Below are positions 42,573-51,319 of a stretch of DNA of 64,000 bases, piece by piece. The position numbers were made by a program, and so were the translations under genes. Location: the NCBI GenBank assembly GCA_036389295.1, contig DASVQB010000003.1, positions 113,531 to 177,530 of the forward strand. Direction: 5' to 3'. Position 1 is the stretch's first letter; each line of letters starts with the position of its first letter. The notes below the pieces were generated by a model. That model was not told the origin of the DNA, did not search any database, and saw only the letters and a list, made by a program, of their open reading frames with translations. Source of the stretch: AC-37 sp036389295 (lineage in GTDB: Bacteria > Actinomycetota > Thermoleophilia > Solirubrobacterales > Thermoleophilaceae).

Positions 42573-43787
42573 GTGTCGACGCAGCTCGCCGCGAGCCCCA
42601 CGGAAGCCGAGCTGCGCGAGGTCGTCGAGGAGCTCGCGCCGATCGAGCGCGGCTCGGCGTCGAGCGGCGAGCGCGCGGCGGCCGAGTGGATCGCCGAGCA
42701 CCTGGCCGCGCTCGGGTGCTCGACCTCGATCGACGAGGAGCTCGTCCGCCCCGACCCGTGGCGGAACCTCACCGCGCTCTGCGCCGTCGCGACCGCGGCC
42801 GGCCTGGCCGGCGCTCGCGGCTGGCGAACCGTGCCCGCGCTCGCGGCCCTCGCCGCCGGCGTCGCGATGGCCGACGACGTGCAGAACGGCGCGCACCTCG
42901 CCCGCCGGGCCACGGTCCCCGAGCGCCCCACGTGGACCGTCGTGGCCGAGACCGGTGACCGCGCCGCGGACCGGACGGCCGTCGTCCTCGCCCACCACGA
43001 CGCGGCGCACACCGGCGTGATCTTCAACCCCGCCCCGCAGCGCGAGGTCTGGCGCCGCTGGCCGCACCTGATCGAGCGCACGGACACGGCGGTTCCGCTC
43101 TGGTGGCCGGTCCTCGCCGGCCCCGCGATCGCGGCGCTCGGCTCGCTGACCGGCCGCGGCGGGCTCGCGCGGACCGGCGCGGCGATGTCGACGCTGTCCG
43201 CCGCCGCGTTCGTGGACATCGGGCGCCGGCCGGTCGTCCAGGGCGCGAACGACAACCTGAGCGGCGTCGCCTGCCTGGCCGCCGTGGCGCGGGCGCTCCG
43301 CGACGAGCCCGTCGAGGGCGTCCGGGTGCTGCTCGTCTCGTGCGGCTCGGAGGAGACGCTCCAGGAGGGGATCCGCGCGTTCGGGCGCCGCCGCTTCGGC
43401 TCGCTGCCCACCGACTCGACGTGGTTCGTGAACGTGGACACGGTCGGCTCGCCGGAGCTGATCCTGTTGGAGGGCGAGGGGCCGGTCTGGATGGAGGACT
43501 ACGACGACGGGCTCCGCGAGCTGACCGCCGACTGCGCTCGCGCGGCGGGCGTCCACCTGCGGCGCGGCCTGCGCGCACGCACGAGCACCGACGGCGTGAT
43601 CCCGATGCGCGCCGGCTACCCGACCGTCACGCTCGCGTCGGTCGAGCCGTGGAAGGCGCCGTCGAACTACCACTGGCCGACCGACACGCCCGACCGCCTC
43701 GACTACTCGACCGTCGCCGACGCCGCGCGGCTCACGGAGGCCGTAGTGCGTCGGCTCGGAGGCGTCGGTCCCGCCCGCACCGGGTAG
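42573..43787 (+). CDS. M28-family zinc aminopeptidase with membrane segments
   Basis: The 404-residue protein starts with GTG at 42573, 11 bp after the previous gene. Zinc ligands: AHHDAAH near residue 138, the bridging Asp in ANDNLSGV near 225, SCGSEETLQEG (Glu), and NYHWPTDTPDRLDY (His). Two to three hydrophobic segments lie between residues 65 and 205 (ALCAVATAAGLAGARGWRTVPALAALAAGVA, WWPVLAGPAIAALGSLTG) and insert the protein in the membrane. The overall order fits M28 peptidases. Substrate unknown; likely part of the same operon as the spermidine-synthase-like gene. Confidence 0.85.
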   Translation: MSTQLAASPTEAELREVVEELAPIERGSASSGERAAAEWIAEHLAALGCSTSIDEELVRPDPWRNLTALCAVATAAGLAGARGWRTVPALAALAAGVAMADDVQNGAHLARRATVPERPTWTVVAETGDRAADRTAVVLAHHDAAHTGVIFNPAPQREVWRRWPHLIERTDTAVPLWWPVLAGPAIAALGSLTGRGGLARTGAAMSTLSAAAFVDIGRRPVVQGANDNLSGVACLAAVARALRDEPVEGVRVLLVSCGSEETLQEGIRAFGRRRFGSLPTDSTWFVNVDTVGSPELILLEGEGPVWMEDYDDGLRELTADCARAAGVHLRRGLRARTSTDGVIPMRAGYPTVTLASVEPWKAPSNYHWPTDTPDRLDYSTVADAARLTEAVVRRLGGVGPARTG

Positions 43788-43800
43788 AGTCCGCGAAGCA

Positions 43801-46035
43801 GTGCGCGGGGGACCACGCAAGGGGGCGACGGCGGCGGCGCTGGCCGCGCTGCTCGCGATGCCGGCCGTCGCGGCCGGCCACCTCGACCACACCCCGCCCT
43901 CCTTCAACCAGCAGGGCCCGCCCTCGCTGGCCGCGCAGTCCGGCGGGGAGGGCGCGAAGTGGGAGTTCCTCGCCAGCTTCCCGACCGGCAACCCCCACAC
44001 CGACCTCGACTTCTTCACGCAGGGCTCGAGGACCTACGTCTCGGCCGGGACGCTCGGCGTCGGGCCGAACGCCGGCGGCCAGACGATCTTCCAGCTGACC
44101 GACGGCGGGAAGCTCGACCCGCACTTCGTGGCGAGCGTCCCGACGGCCTCCTGCCTCAGCAACCCCTCCGCCGCGACCGGCCTCCAGCACGACGTCGAGG
44201 CCACCCCGAAGGGCCACGCGATCCTCAACACCGACGTGCTGGCGGCGGACCGGCGCGACACGCAGCTGCTCGTCGACGCCACCGACGCGCAGGGCCGCTG
44301 CCACGACCAGGGGACGGCTCTCGGCGCGTCCGGCGCGCCCCAGGGCGGGCTCGAGATCGTCGACGTGACCGACCCGGCCAACCCGGTGACGATCGGCCTG
44401 ACGAGCCACATCGGCCAGGCGCACACCGTCAACATCGACCCCAAGCGCCCGCACATCGCCTACGCGGTCACCTCGGACGCGATCGGCATCGACGCCGACG
44501 CCAAGCGCCTCAACGAGACGAGCGAGCCGAACGACCTCGACGGCTTCGAGGTCGTGGACCTCTCGTCGTGCATGAACTTCCCGGCCGGCGCGACGATCGA
44601 GACCAAGCGGGCCGCCTGCCGGCCCCGGGTCTGGCGCTACCGCTACGACAGCGTCGACATGGCCCGCGGCCACACGAACAAGGCCTCGACCTCGAACGGC
44701 GTGTTCGGCTGCCACGAGCTCGAGGTCTACCCCGACGACAGCCTGACCTGCGCCGCCGGCAACGCGACGATGCTCTTCGACATGAGCGACGCGTTCGACG
44801 ACAACGGCACGCCCGCCGACTTCACGGACGACAAGCCGCGCGGCACTCCGCTCCCGTGCCGGGTGCGCGACAGCTCGTCGGCGCCCCAGTTCACCACCGG
44901 CGCGAAGGTGACCGACTGCGTCGTCGGCAACGACAGCACGAGCCTCGGCGTGCCGAACTGGATCGCGATCGGCAAGCCGTCCCTGGCCGGCGTGAAGTGG
45001 CTCGGGAGCGCCTACCACCAGGGGCGCGAGACGACCGAGAACTCGGCCACCCCGGACTTCGCCTCGAGCGAGGACATCGACTTCAGCCACGAGGCCGAGC
45101 TGACCTCGTCAGGGCGCTACGTGCTCGCCACCGACGAGCGCGGCGGCGGCATCCTTCCGCCGGGCGCGTCGTGCAGCCCGGGCGCCGACAACCCGACCGG
45201 CAACGGCGGCATCCACGCCTACCGCGTCGACGCGCTCCAGACCAAGCACCCGGGCAGCGCAGAGGAGGCGTTCAAGGCCTACGCCAGGAACTCCCAGGGC
45301 GGCAAGGCGATCTTCCGCGCGCAGATCCACACCAAGCCGCAGGCCGCGCTGTGCACGTCGCACGTCTTCCACCAGATCCCCGGGCAGAACCGGATCTTCA
45401 TGGGCTGGTACTCCCAGGGCACGCACGTGGTCGACTTCGTCGAGAACCCGAACGGGACGATCGACATGAAGGAGGTCGCGTACTTCATCCCCGAGAACGC
45501 GAACGAGTGGACCTCCGCGATCTACCGCGTCGACCGCAACCCCGACGGCAGCTTCACCTACTGGGGCGCCGCGGCCGACTTCTACGTCGGCGACGGCGGC
45601 CGCGGGACGGTCGACCTCTACAGGGTCACGCTGCCGCCGCCGCCCGCGCCCGCGGAGCGCCTGCCGGGGATCGGCCGCGGCTTCGCGCCGCTCGGCAGGC
45701 TCGCGATCCTGCGCCCGGCGGTCACCGTGAAGCGCGGAGTGGCGACCGTCCGCGCCTCGTGCCTGTCCCAGTTCGCGTGCAAGGGCAGGCTGAGGCTGCG
45801 CACGACCAGGAAGTACCGCGGGCGGAAGGGCAGGAGGACGGTGTCGTTCGGCACGCGGACGTTCTCGCTCCGTCCCAACGCGCGGGGGGCGCGGATCCGG
45901 CTTCGGATCGGCCGCCCGGCCCAGGTCCTCGCCTCGACGCGCCGCGGCGTGCAGCTGAAGGCGTCGGCGCTCGTCCGCCTCGGCGACAGCCGGCCGTTCG
46001 CGGTCCGCAAGACGCTTCGGGCGCGCCGGGGCTAG
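43801..46035 (+). CDS. secreted LVIVD-type beta-propeller protein
   Basis: The 744-residue protein starts GTG at 43801 with a signal peptide (GATAAALAALLAMPAVAAGH). LVIVD-like repeats include GGLEIVDVTDPANPVTIGLTSHIGQAHTVNIDPKRPHIAYAV and DGFEVVDLSSC, followed by HTNKASTSNGVFGCHELEVYPDDSLTCAAGNATMLFDMSDA. Around residue 500-620 lies CTSHVFHQIPGQNRIFMGWYSQGTHVVDF. Conserved HxE and H residues may bind metal. The C-terminal 130 residues (RASCLSQFACKGRLRLRTTRKYRGRKGRRTVSFGTRTF) form a basic beta domain. Surface role, function unknown. Confidence 0.75.
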   Translation: MRGGPRKGATAAALAALLAMPAVAAGHLDHTPPSFNQQGPPSLAAQSGGEGAKWEFLASFPTGNPHTDLDFFTQGSRTYVSAGTLGVGPNAGGQTIFQLTDGGKLDPHFVASVPTASCLSNPSAATGLQHDVEATPKGHAILNTDVLAADRRDTQLLVDATDAQGRCHDQGTALGASGAPQGGLEIVDVTDPANPVTIGLTSHIGQAHTVNIDPKRPHIAYAVTSDAIGIDADAKRLNETSEPNDLDGFEVVDLSSCMNFPAGATIETKRAACRPRVWRYRYDSVDMARGHTNKASTSNGVFGCHELEVYPDDSLTCAAGNATMLFDMSDAFDDNGTPADFTDDKPRGTPLPCRVRDSSSAPQFTTGAKVTDCVVGNDSTSLGVPNWIAIGKPSLAGVKWLGSAYHQGRETTENSATPDFASSEDIDFSHEAELTSSGRYVLATDERGGGILPPGASCSPGADNPTGNGGIHAYRVDALQTKHPGSAEEAFKAYARNSQGGKAIFRAQIHTKPQAALCTSHVFHQIPGQNRIFMGWYSQGTHVVDFVENPNGTIDMKEVAYFIPENANEWTSAIYRVDRNPDGSFTYWGAAADFYVGDGGRGTVDLYRVTLPPPPAPAERLPGIGRGFAPLGRLAILRPAVTVKRGVATVRASCLSQFACKGRLRLRTTRKYRGRKGRRTVSFGTRTFSLRPNARGARIRLRIGRPAQVLASTRRGVQLKASALVRLGDSRPFAVRKTLRARRG

Positions 46036-46895
46036 GCCGCTCTGCGCGACTCCGCCCGCGCCACCACGTCGTAGTCCGCCGCCGTCGGCCCGCGGCGGAC
46101 GTCGTGCGGCGTGAGCGGCCGGACCGCCCTCAGCGACAGCACGATCGCCTCCATCGCCAGGTCGTGGACCGGGCTCCAGCGGATCCCGTACATCCGACGG
46201 ACGCGGGGCGGGAGCAGGCCGGCGACGGCGTGGTTGATCGCCGGCAGCGCGGCGCGGCGGTCCCACGGCAGCGGCAGCTCGAACGCGACCTGGCGACCGA
46301 GCTCGCGGGCGTCGTCGGTGAGGTGGAGCTCGTCGCCGGCGAGGCGGTCGGCCATGTAGGCACGGAGGCCGGCGTGGTCGGGCGGGGCCTCCGAGCGCGG
46401 GAGGCCGAACAGCTCGCCGAGGGTCAGGTAGTCGTCCCAGTAGGCGTCGCGCTCGCCGGGCCGGAGCCTGCGGACGAAGCGCTCGTAGACGGCCTCGGCC
46501 GAGTCGGCCAGGCACGCGAGTATCCAGAGCAGGAACTCGGGCGAGTCGGCGCGGTAGGGCGAGCCGGCGGGGTGGCGGCCGGCCGGCTCGGCGATCTCGC
46601 CGCGGACCCGCTCGTGCATGGCCCTGACGCGGCCGGTCTCGCGGTCGGCGTCCTCGCGGCTGCCGAAGAAGATCGTCTCCATCGTCTTCGCCGTGTGCGC
46701 GAGCCGCCGGAACGGCGCCTCGCGGCCGTGCGTGTTGGCGGTCAGGCCGGCGAAGGCGAGCGGGTGACAGGCCTGGACGAGGAGGGCGCGCTGGCCGTAG
46801 AGGACGCCGACGACGCGCTCGCCGTGGACCCGCCGCAGGACCGACCGTCCCCGCGGGAAGTAGCCGTCGGCTGCCGGGGGCGCCCCGAGCGCCAT
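46032..46895 (-). CDS. MpaB-family (DUF2236) oxygenase-like protein
   Basis: The 287-residue protein contains SVLRRVHGERVVGVLYGQRALLVQACHPLAFAGLTANTHG, the conserved H-P-x2-A region of the DUF2236/latex-clearing (MpaB-like) family, and the second block SPEFLLWILACLADSAEAVYERFVRRLRPGERDAYWDDYLTLGELFGLP. Family members are heme b-containing oxygenases. ATG at 46895. The 3' end overlaps the LVIVD gene's stop by four bases, convergent. Substrate unknown. Confidence 0.8.
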   Translation of the reverse strand: MALGAPPAADGYFPRGRSVLRRVHGERVVGVLYGQRALLVQACHPLAFAGLTANTHGREAPFRRLAHTAKTMETIFFGSREDADRETGRVRAMHERVRGEIAEPAGRHPAGSPYRADSPEFLLWILACLADSAEAVYERFVRRLRPGERDAYWDDYLTLGELFGLPRSEAPPDHAGLRAYMADRLAGDELHLTDDARELGRQVAFELPLPWDRRAALPAINHAVAGLLPPRVRRMYGIRWSPVHDLAMEAIVLSLRAVRPLTPHDVRRGPTAADYDVVARAESRRAA

Positions 46896-46992
46896 GCGGC
46901 GATCGTACCCGCGCGGCCGGCGGCCGGACGCAGGCCGGTGAACGACCGCTGCCGCTCCTAACGGACCGGCCGCCGCCGCCGATATCCGCACG

Positions 46993-47817
46993 GTGTCGCG
47001 CTGGATGCTGCTGACCGCCGCCTTGGTCGTGCTCGCCCTCGCCGCCTTCGTGCAGCGGGCCGACGCCGCGACCGGCGGCGCGGCCGCCCCGGCCGCCGGC
47101 TCCGCCCCGCCCGCCGCGAGCGGCCACTCGGGCTCGGGCTCCCCGTCCGGCGCCGCGCGCCCGACAGGCGGCGTCGCGGTCCCCGCTCCGGGCGCCCGCA
47201 CGCCGCGGCCCGGCACCCGCGCCCCCCGTCCCGGCGCCGGGTCGGACGACCGCCCGCGCCGCACCCGCGACCGCGGTCGGCGGAGCCGGCGCCGAACCGG
47301 CCGGCCTCGCCCCACCCGCACGCGCGCCCCGCGCCGGGGCGACGCTCCGGGCCCGGGCGCCGCGGACGTCCCGTCCGACTACCTGCGCATCTACCGCTCC
47401 GCCGGCGAGGCGGTCCGGGTCAGCTGGCGGATCCTCGCCGCGATCGGCAAGAACGAGTCGGACCACGGCCGCTCCACCGCCCCCGGCGTGGCGGAGGGCG
47501 TGAACGCCGCGGGCTGCTGCTCGGGCCCGATGCAGATCTGCACCGAGGAGAGCTGCGGCAACACGTGGAAGGCCTACGCGCGCGACGGCGACGGCAACGG
47601 GGTCGCGTCCGTCTACGAGGCCGCCGACGCGATCGGCGCCGCGGCGGCGATCGTCCGCGACCTGAAGGCCGCGTTCGGCAACCACCCCGCCCTGATCCTC
47701 GCCGGCTACAACGCCGGCCCGGGCGCCGTCACCCGCCACGGCGGCGTGCCGCCGTACGCCGAGACCCGCGGCTACGTTCGCCGCGGCCTCGACTACATGC
47801 GGACGCTGCGCCGCTGA
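46993..47817 (+). CDS. secreted lytic transglycosylase-like protein
   Basis: The 274-residue protein starts with GTG at 46993, then a signal peptide (MLLTAALVVLALAAFVQRADA), a low-complexity Ala/Gly/Pro/Ser and then Arg/Pro-rich stretch to residue 120, and a lysozyme-like SLT domain: LRIYRSAGEAVRVSWRILAAIGKNESDHGRS with the catalytic Glu in NES, GVNAAGCCSGPMQICTEESC, GNGVASVYEAADAIGAAAAIV and LILAGYNAGPGAVTRHG. It should cleave peptidoglycan. Cys pairs suggest disulphides outside the membrane. Confidence 0.85.
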   Translation: MSRWMLLTAALVVLALAAFVQRADAATGGAAAPAAGSAPPAASGHSGSGSPSGAARPTGGVAVPAPGARTPRPGTRAPRPGAGSDDRPRRTRDRGRRSRRRTGRPRPTRTRAPRRGDAPGPGAADVPSDYLRIYRSAGEAVRVSWRILAAIGKNESDHGRSTAPGVAEGVNAAGCCSGPMQICTEESCGNTWKAYARDGDGNGVASVYEAADAIGAAAAIVRDLKAAFGNHPALILAGYNAGPGAVTRHGGVPPYAETRGYVRRGLDYMRTLRR

Positions 47818-47826
47818 CCGGCGGCC

Positions 47827-48294
47827 CTACTCGACCGCCTTCTTCAGCGCGTCCGTCGCGGTCCTGAGCTGGCCCAGGTCGGACTGGAGCTTCACGCTCT
47901 CCTGGGCGACCGCTGACTGGTCCTTCTCGACCGCCGCGTCGCCGAGCCGGCCGAGCGTGCTCGAGAACGAGTTCAGGGTGGAGATCACCCGCTGCTCCTC
48001 GTCCTCGACGCCGTCCGGCGTGTCGAGCTTCTCGACGTCCCCGTTGAACTCCTTGACCGCGTTCTGGAAGTCCGTGACGCCGGCCACGAAGAGCTGGGCC
48101 GAGCGCTGGGCCTTGGCCTGCTGGAACTTGGCCTGGGCCGAGTTCGAGCCGTCGTTGAAGGTCTTCTCGGCGTCCTTGAAGCCCTTGACGTAGTCGTCCT
48201 TCCCGTCGTCGCCGCAGCCAGTGGCGAAGGCGGCGGCCGCGAGCGCGGCGCAGAGGGCGATGCGGGATCGGCGGGCGTCCATGATCGTCGGCAA
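47827..48294 (-). CDS. helical lipoprotein
   Basis: The 155-residue protein has a lipobox (LAAAAFATGC) after a signal sequence MDARRSRIALCAALAA. Mature part is helical and polar with Gln/Lys/Asp-rich stretches (SNSAQAKFQQAKAQRSAQLFVAGVTDFQNAVKEF, FSSTLGRLGDAAVEKDQSAVAQESVKLQSDLGQLRTATDALKKAVE). TTG at 48294 has GGAGG seven bases upstream; ATG at 48282 gives the same signal peptide without a ribosome site. Function unknown. Confidence 0.65.
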   Translation of the reverse strand: MPTIMDARRSRIALCAALAAAAFATGCGDDGKDDYVKGFKDAEKTFNDGSNSAQAKFQQAKAQRSAQLFVAGVTDFQNAVKEFNGDVEKLDTPDGVEDEEQRVISTLNSFSSTLGRLGDAAVEKDQSAVAQESVKLQSDLGQLRTATDALKKAVE

Positions 48295-48397
48295 GGGGGG
48301 ACCTCCAGTCGTCGGGAGGGCAACAGGATGCACGACGGGGAGGACGGGCGACTGCGCCGGCCGCCCGCAGCGGCCCGGTTAGCCTACGGCCGCGACC

Positions 48398-50317
48398 ATG
48401 ACCGAACCGCCCGAAGACGACCGGCCGTCGCTCCGCCAGCGGCTCCGCTACCGGTTCGACAACACGATGGCGCGGGGGACGCCCGCCCTCGTCCTCTGGC
48501 TCGTGGCTGCCACAGCCGCGCTGGTGGGGCTGTTCTCGGCCGTGGTCCTCCTCGGCGACCTCGCCCCCGAGGACGACGGCGGCGACCGGCCGGGCGTCGT
48601 CGGCCAGCTCTTCAAGAGCCTGCTGCACGCGATGGACCCGGGCACGGTCGCCGGCGACGCCGGGAAGTGGCCGTTCCTCCTGGCGATGCTCCTGCTCACG
48701 ATGGCCGGCCTGCTGATCGTGAGCGCCCTGATCGGCGTGCTCGCGACCGGGCTCGACCGCAAGATCGAGGAGCTGCGGAAGGGCCGCTCGGTGGTCCTGG
48801 AGCGCGACCACACGCTCGTCCTCGGCTGGTCGGAGACGATCTTCACCGTCCTGTCCGAGCTCGCGATCGCCAACGCGAGTGAGCGCGACCCGTCGGTCGT
48901 GGTGCTCTCCGACCGCGACCGCGTCGAGATGGAGGACCTGATCCGCGCCAAGGTGGGCGACCTCGGCAGGACGCGCGTGGTCTGCCGCACGGGCAGCCCG
49001 GTCGACCTGACCGACCTCCAGGTCGCGAGCCCGCGCACGGCGCGCTCGGTGATCGTCCTCTCGCCCGAGGGCGACGACGACCCGGACTCCCAGGTCATCA
49101 AGTCGATCCTCGCCCTGACCCGCAGCCCCGGCCGCCGCGAGGAGCCCTACCGGATCGTGGCGGAGATCCACGACCCACAGAACCTGGAGGCGGCGCGGCT
49201 CGTCGGCGGCGACGAGGTGGTGCTCGTCGACAAGCGCGAGACGATCAGCCGCCTCCTGGTCCAGTCCGCGCGGCAGTCCGGCGCGTCGGTCGTCTACACG
49301 GACCTGCTCGACTTCGAGGGCAGCGAGGTCTACATGCGCGAGGACCCCGCGCTGGCCGGGCGCCGGTTCGCCGACGCCCTGCTCGCCTACGACGACTGCT
49401 CGGTGATCGGCCTGCGCCTCGACGGCCGGGTCGCGCTCAACCCCCCGTCGGACGCCGCGATCGAGCCCGGCGCGGAGCTGGTCGCGATCGCGGAGGACGA
49501 CGAGCGCCTGATGAGCGCCGCGCCGTACGCCGGCGGCGTCGAGGAGGACGCGATCGTGGCCAGGCCGCCGCGCGAGGAGCCGCCGCGGCGGGTGCTGATC
49601 CTCGGCTGGAACAGCCGCACCCCGACCGTGATCCGCGAGTTCGCCGAGTACCTGGCGCCCGGCTCGGAGATCAGGGTGGTCGCCGACTGGCCGCCCGCCC
49701 GCGAGATCGCCGAGCGCGAGTGGGGCGAGCTGGGGGAGGTGACCGTCGACGTCGAGGAGGGGAGCACGACCGACCGCCGGACGCTCGACTCGCTCGGCCT
49801 CGACGGCTTCGACCACGTGGTCGTCATGTGCTACTCGGAGCGGCTCGACCACCAGCGGGCCGACGCGCGCACCCTCGTGACGCTGCTCCACCTTCGCGAC
49901 ATCGCCGCGCGCACGGGCGCGAGCGTGACGATGACCAGCGAGATGCTCGACGACCGCAACCGCGAGCTGGCGCAGGTCACGCGGGTCGACGACGTGATCG
50001 TCAGCGACCGCGTGCTGAGCCTGCTGCTGACCCAGCTCTCCGAGAACGAGCGCCTCGCCGACGTGTTCAGCGAGCTGTTCTCCGCCGAGGGCTCAGAGGT
50101 CTACCTCCGGCCGGCCGGCGACTACGTGGCGCTCGGCCGCGAGGTCGCCTTCGCCACCGTGGTGGAGGCCGCGCGGCGGCGCGGGGAGGTGGCGATCGGC
50201 TACCGGGTCGCCGCCGGCGCGGAGAACGGCGCGGCCGGCTTCCGGCTGAACCCGCTGAAGTCGTCGCGAACGACGTTCGCCGCGGAGGACCGGGTGATCG
50301 TGCTGGCGGAGGACTGA
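48398..50317 (+). CDS. CASTOR/POLLUX-like channel with TrkA-N type domains
   Basis: The 639-residue protein has an N-terminal pair of membrane helices with a pore-like stretch (LVGLFSAVVLLGDLAP, LHAMDPGTVAGDAGKWPFLLAMLLLTMAGLLIVSALIG). Two RCK/TrkA-N-like domains follow: TLVLGWSETIFTVLSELA near residue 140 and RRVLILGWNSRTPTVIREFA near residue 390, with typical nucleotide-binding folds and FDHVVVMCYSE. This layout matches the CASTOR/POLLUX/SYM8-like ion channels. It probably conducts K+ or Ca2+ across the membrane. ATG at 48398. The island begins 54 bp after its stop. Confidence 0.85.
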   Translation: MTEPPEDDRPSLRQRLRYRFDNTMARGTPALVLWLVAATAALVGLFSAVVLLGDLAPEDDGGDRPGVVGQLFKSLLHAMDPGTVAGDAGKWPFLLAMLLLTMAGLLIVSALIGVLATGLDRKIEELRKGRSVVLERDHTLVLGWSETIFTVLSELAIANASERDPSVVVLSDRDRVEMEDLIRAKVGDLGRTRVVCRTGSPVDLTDLQVASPRTARSVIVLSPEGDDDPDSQVIKSILALTRSPGRREEPYRIVAEIHDPQNLEAARLVGGDEVVLVDKRETISRLLVQSARQSGASVVYTDLLDFEGSEVYMREDPALAGRRFADALLAYDDCSVIGLRLDGRVALNPPSDAAIEPGAELVAIAEDDERLMSAAPYAGGVEEDAIVARPPREEPPRRVLILGWNSRTPTVIREFAEYLAPGSEIRVVADWPPAREIAEREWGELGEVTVDVEEGSTTDRRTLDSLGLDGFDHVVVMCYSERLDHQRADARTLVTLLHLRDIAARTGASVTMTSEMLDDRNRELAQVTRVDDVIVSDRVLSLLLTQLSENERLADVFSELFSAEGSEVYLRPAGDYVALGREVAFATVVEAARRRGEVAIGYRVAAGAENGAAGFRLNPLKSSRTTFAAEDRVIVLAED

Positions 50318-50370
50318 GCCGCCGCGGCGCGCGGGGGCCCCGGCCGGATGGCGCTAGAGCGCAGAGTCGA

Positions 50371-50415
50371 AGCCCAGTGCCGGACTCGAACCGGCGACCC
50401 CTTCCTTACCATGGA
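50371..50415 (-). repeat. left attachment repeat, 3' fragment of tRNA-Thr(GGT)
   Basis: A 45-bp copy identical to 59490-59534. Reads as the anticodon loop with GGT, the anticodon stem 3' side, T-arm and acceptor 3' end of the intact tRNA on the minus strand. It lacks the 5' half, so it is not a functional tRNA. Confidence 0.8.
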
Positions 50416-50529
50416 CCGCGGGGGTCCGGACGGGCGTGCAAGCGAAATCACGCAAGCACACGAAAGCCCCGGAGATGCCGGTCAGCGCCAGCTCTCATTG
50501 TGGAGCGACGAGCCGCCCGGATCATGACC

Positions 50530-50552
50530 TGATGTACCCGTTTCGTACCTCG
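50530..50552. repeat. island-associated motif, copy 1 of 3
   Basis: Contains GTACCCGTTTCGTACC, which recurs at 54291-54306 (again followed by TCG and preceded by TGAT) and at 59443-59458 in the integrase remnant. In copies 1 and 2 it lies about 115-130 bp after a tRNA fragment. It may be part of an attachment or integrase-binding site. Confidence 0.45.
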
Positions 50553-50559
50553 CGCCGAG

Positions 50560-50805
50560 CTATAACCGTCGCCGCTCCGCCCGCTTGAAGACCTCGGAGG
50601 GCTTGACCCCGAGCGCGTCGGCAAGCCGTACCACGGTCAGGGCGCTCGGCTGGCGCTCGGCTCGCTCCACCCCGCCGATGTAGTTGCGGTGAACCCCGCT
50701 CCGCAGGCCAAGCTCCTCCTGCGACAGCCCGCGCTCTGTCCGCAGCTCGCGGATGACCTCACCAAGCGCGACGAGAAACGGGTCCGGTCGGCGACGGCGC
50801 GGCAC
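50560..50805 (-). CDS. Xre-family regulator of the island
   Basis: The 81-residue protein is almost entirely an HTH domain: ALGEVIRELRTERGLSQEELGLRSGVHRNYIGGVERAERQPSALTVVRLADALGVKPSEVFKRAE. GTG at 50805. Tandem 20-bp repeats at 50814-50859, between this gene and the divergent ssb-like gene, are likely its operators. It probably represses itself and the ssb-like gene. Confidence 0.8.
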   Translation of the reverse strand: MPRRRRPDPFLVALGEVIRELRTERGLSQEELGLRSGVHRNYIGGVERAERQPSALTVVRLADALGVKPSEVFKRAERRRL

Positions 50806-50813
50806 CTCACGTA

Positions 50814-50859
50814 CTACAGCCTAACCGTGTTACGCTCGTCTACAGCCCAATCGTGTTAC
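50814..50859. promoter_or_regulatory. two tandem 20-bp repeats in the divergent xre/ssb promoter
   Basis: CTACAGCCTAACCGTGTTAC (50814-50833) and CTACAGCCCAATCGTGTTAC (50840-50859) match at 18 of 20 positions, with a 26-bp period. Candidate operators or iterons. Confidence 0.6.
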
Positions 50860-50863
50860 CTAC

Positions 50864-51152
50864 GTGAACGTTGTCAGCCTGACCGCGCGGGTGGTCGTGA
50901 AGCCGGAGCTACGGACGAACCGGGCGGGGGTCACGGAGTGCCGCTTCAAGCTCGCCGTCCCCCGCTACTCGCGGAGCGGCGTACGAGAGCCGGGCGTCGT
51001 GTACCTGGATGCGACGACGTTCGGCCTTTGAGGCACGCGCGCACGCCGAGCGGCTGGCCATCGGCAGCGAGATCGGTCTGTCGGGCAGGCTCGACTCCGA
51101 CGCGCCCGAAGGCGGCATCGGCGTCCTGATCGACCAGCTCGACTTCCTGTAA
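50864..51152 (+). pseudogene. ssb: single-stranded DNA-binding protein gene with a frame change at CTT TGA
   Basis: From GTG at 50864 the frame encodes an SSB-like OB-fold start (VNVVSLTARVVVKPELRTN...CRFKLAVPRYSR...VVYLDATTFGL) and stops at TGA (51029-51031). The +1 frame continues the family: FEARAHAERLAIGSEIGLSGRLDSDAPEGGIGVLIDQLDFL, ending at TAA 51150-51152. The junction is GGC CTT TGA G, where slipping from CTT to TTT restores the frame. That codon pair equals the programmed +1 frameshift site of prfB (CUU UGA), but no upstream Shine-Dalgarno-like stimulator is visible. Either programmed frameshift or decayed gene. SSB suggests a former plasmid-like or conjugative element. Confidence 0.65.
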
Positions 51153-51319
51153 GCCCGGCTACCCGTCTTGATCCGTGCCGAACGGCCCCTGGGTGATCTG
51201 GGTTCCGTCGTGGGCGAGTGTCTGCGGCCTGTGGCGAACGCGTGACGCCCCTGCTTGTAAGGCAGGTGCTCGGCCAGCAGGCGGCACGCGCCTGCGCTTT
51301 TTCCGGCCCCTAAGACGCC
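51153..51319. other. gap with tRNA-Val-like remnant (anticodon arm)
   Basis: The minus strand here reads GAGCACCTGCCTTACAAGCAGGGG (51246-51271), an anticodon arm of tRNA-Val(TAC) type with GAGC before it, but D- and T-arms are degenerate. 51248-51262 (CCCCTGCTTGTAAGG on plus) is repeated at 54149-54163. No gene is seen. Confidence 0.55.
51248..51262. repeat. 15-bp direct repeat, left copy flanking the NACHT gene
   Basis: CCCCTGCTTGTAAGG, identical to 54149-54163; both are the anticodon region of tRNA-Val(TAC)-like sequences read on the minus strand. They bracket a 2.9-kb segment holding only the NACHT gene. Confidence 0.6.
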
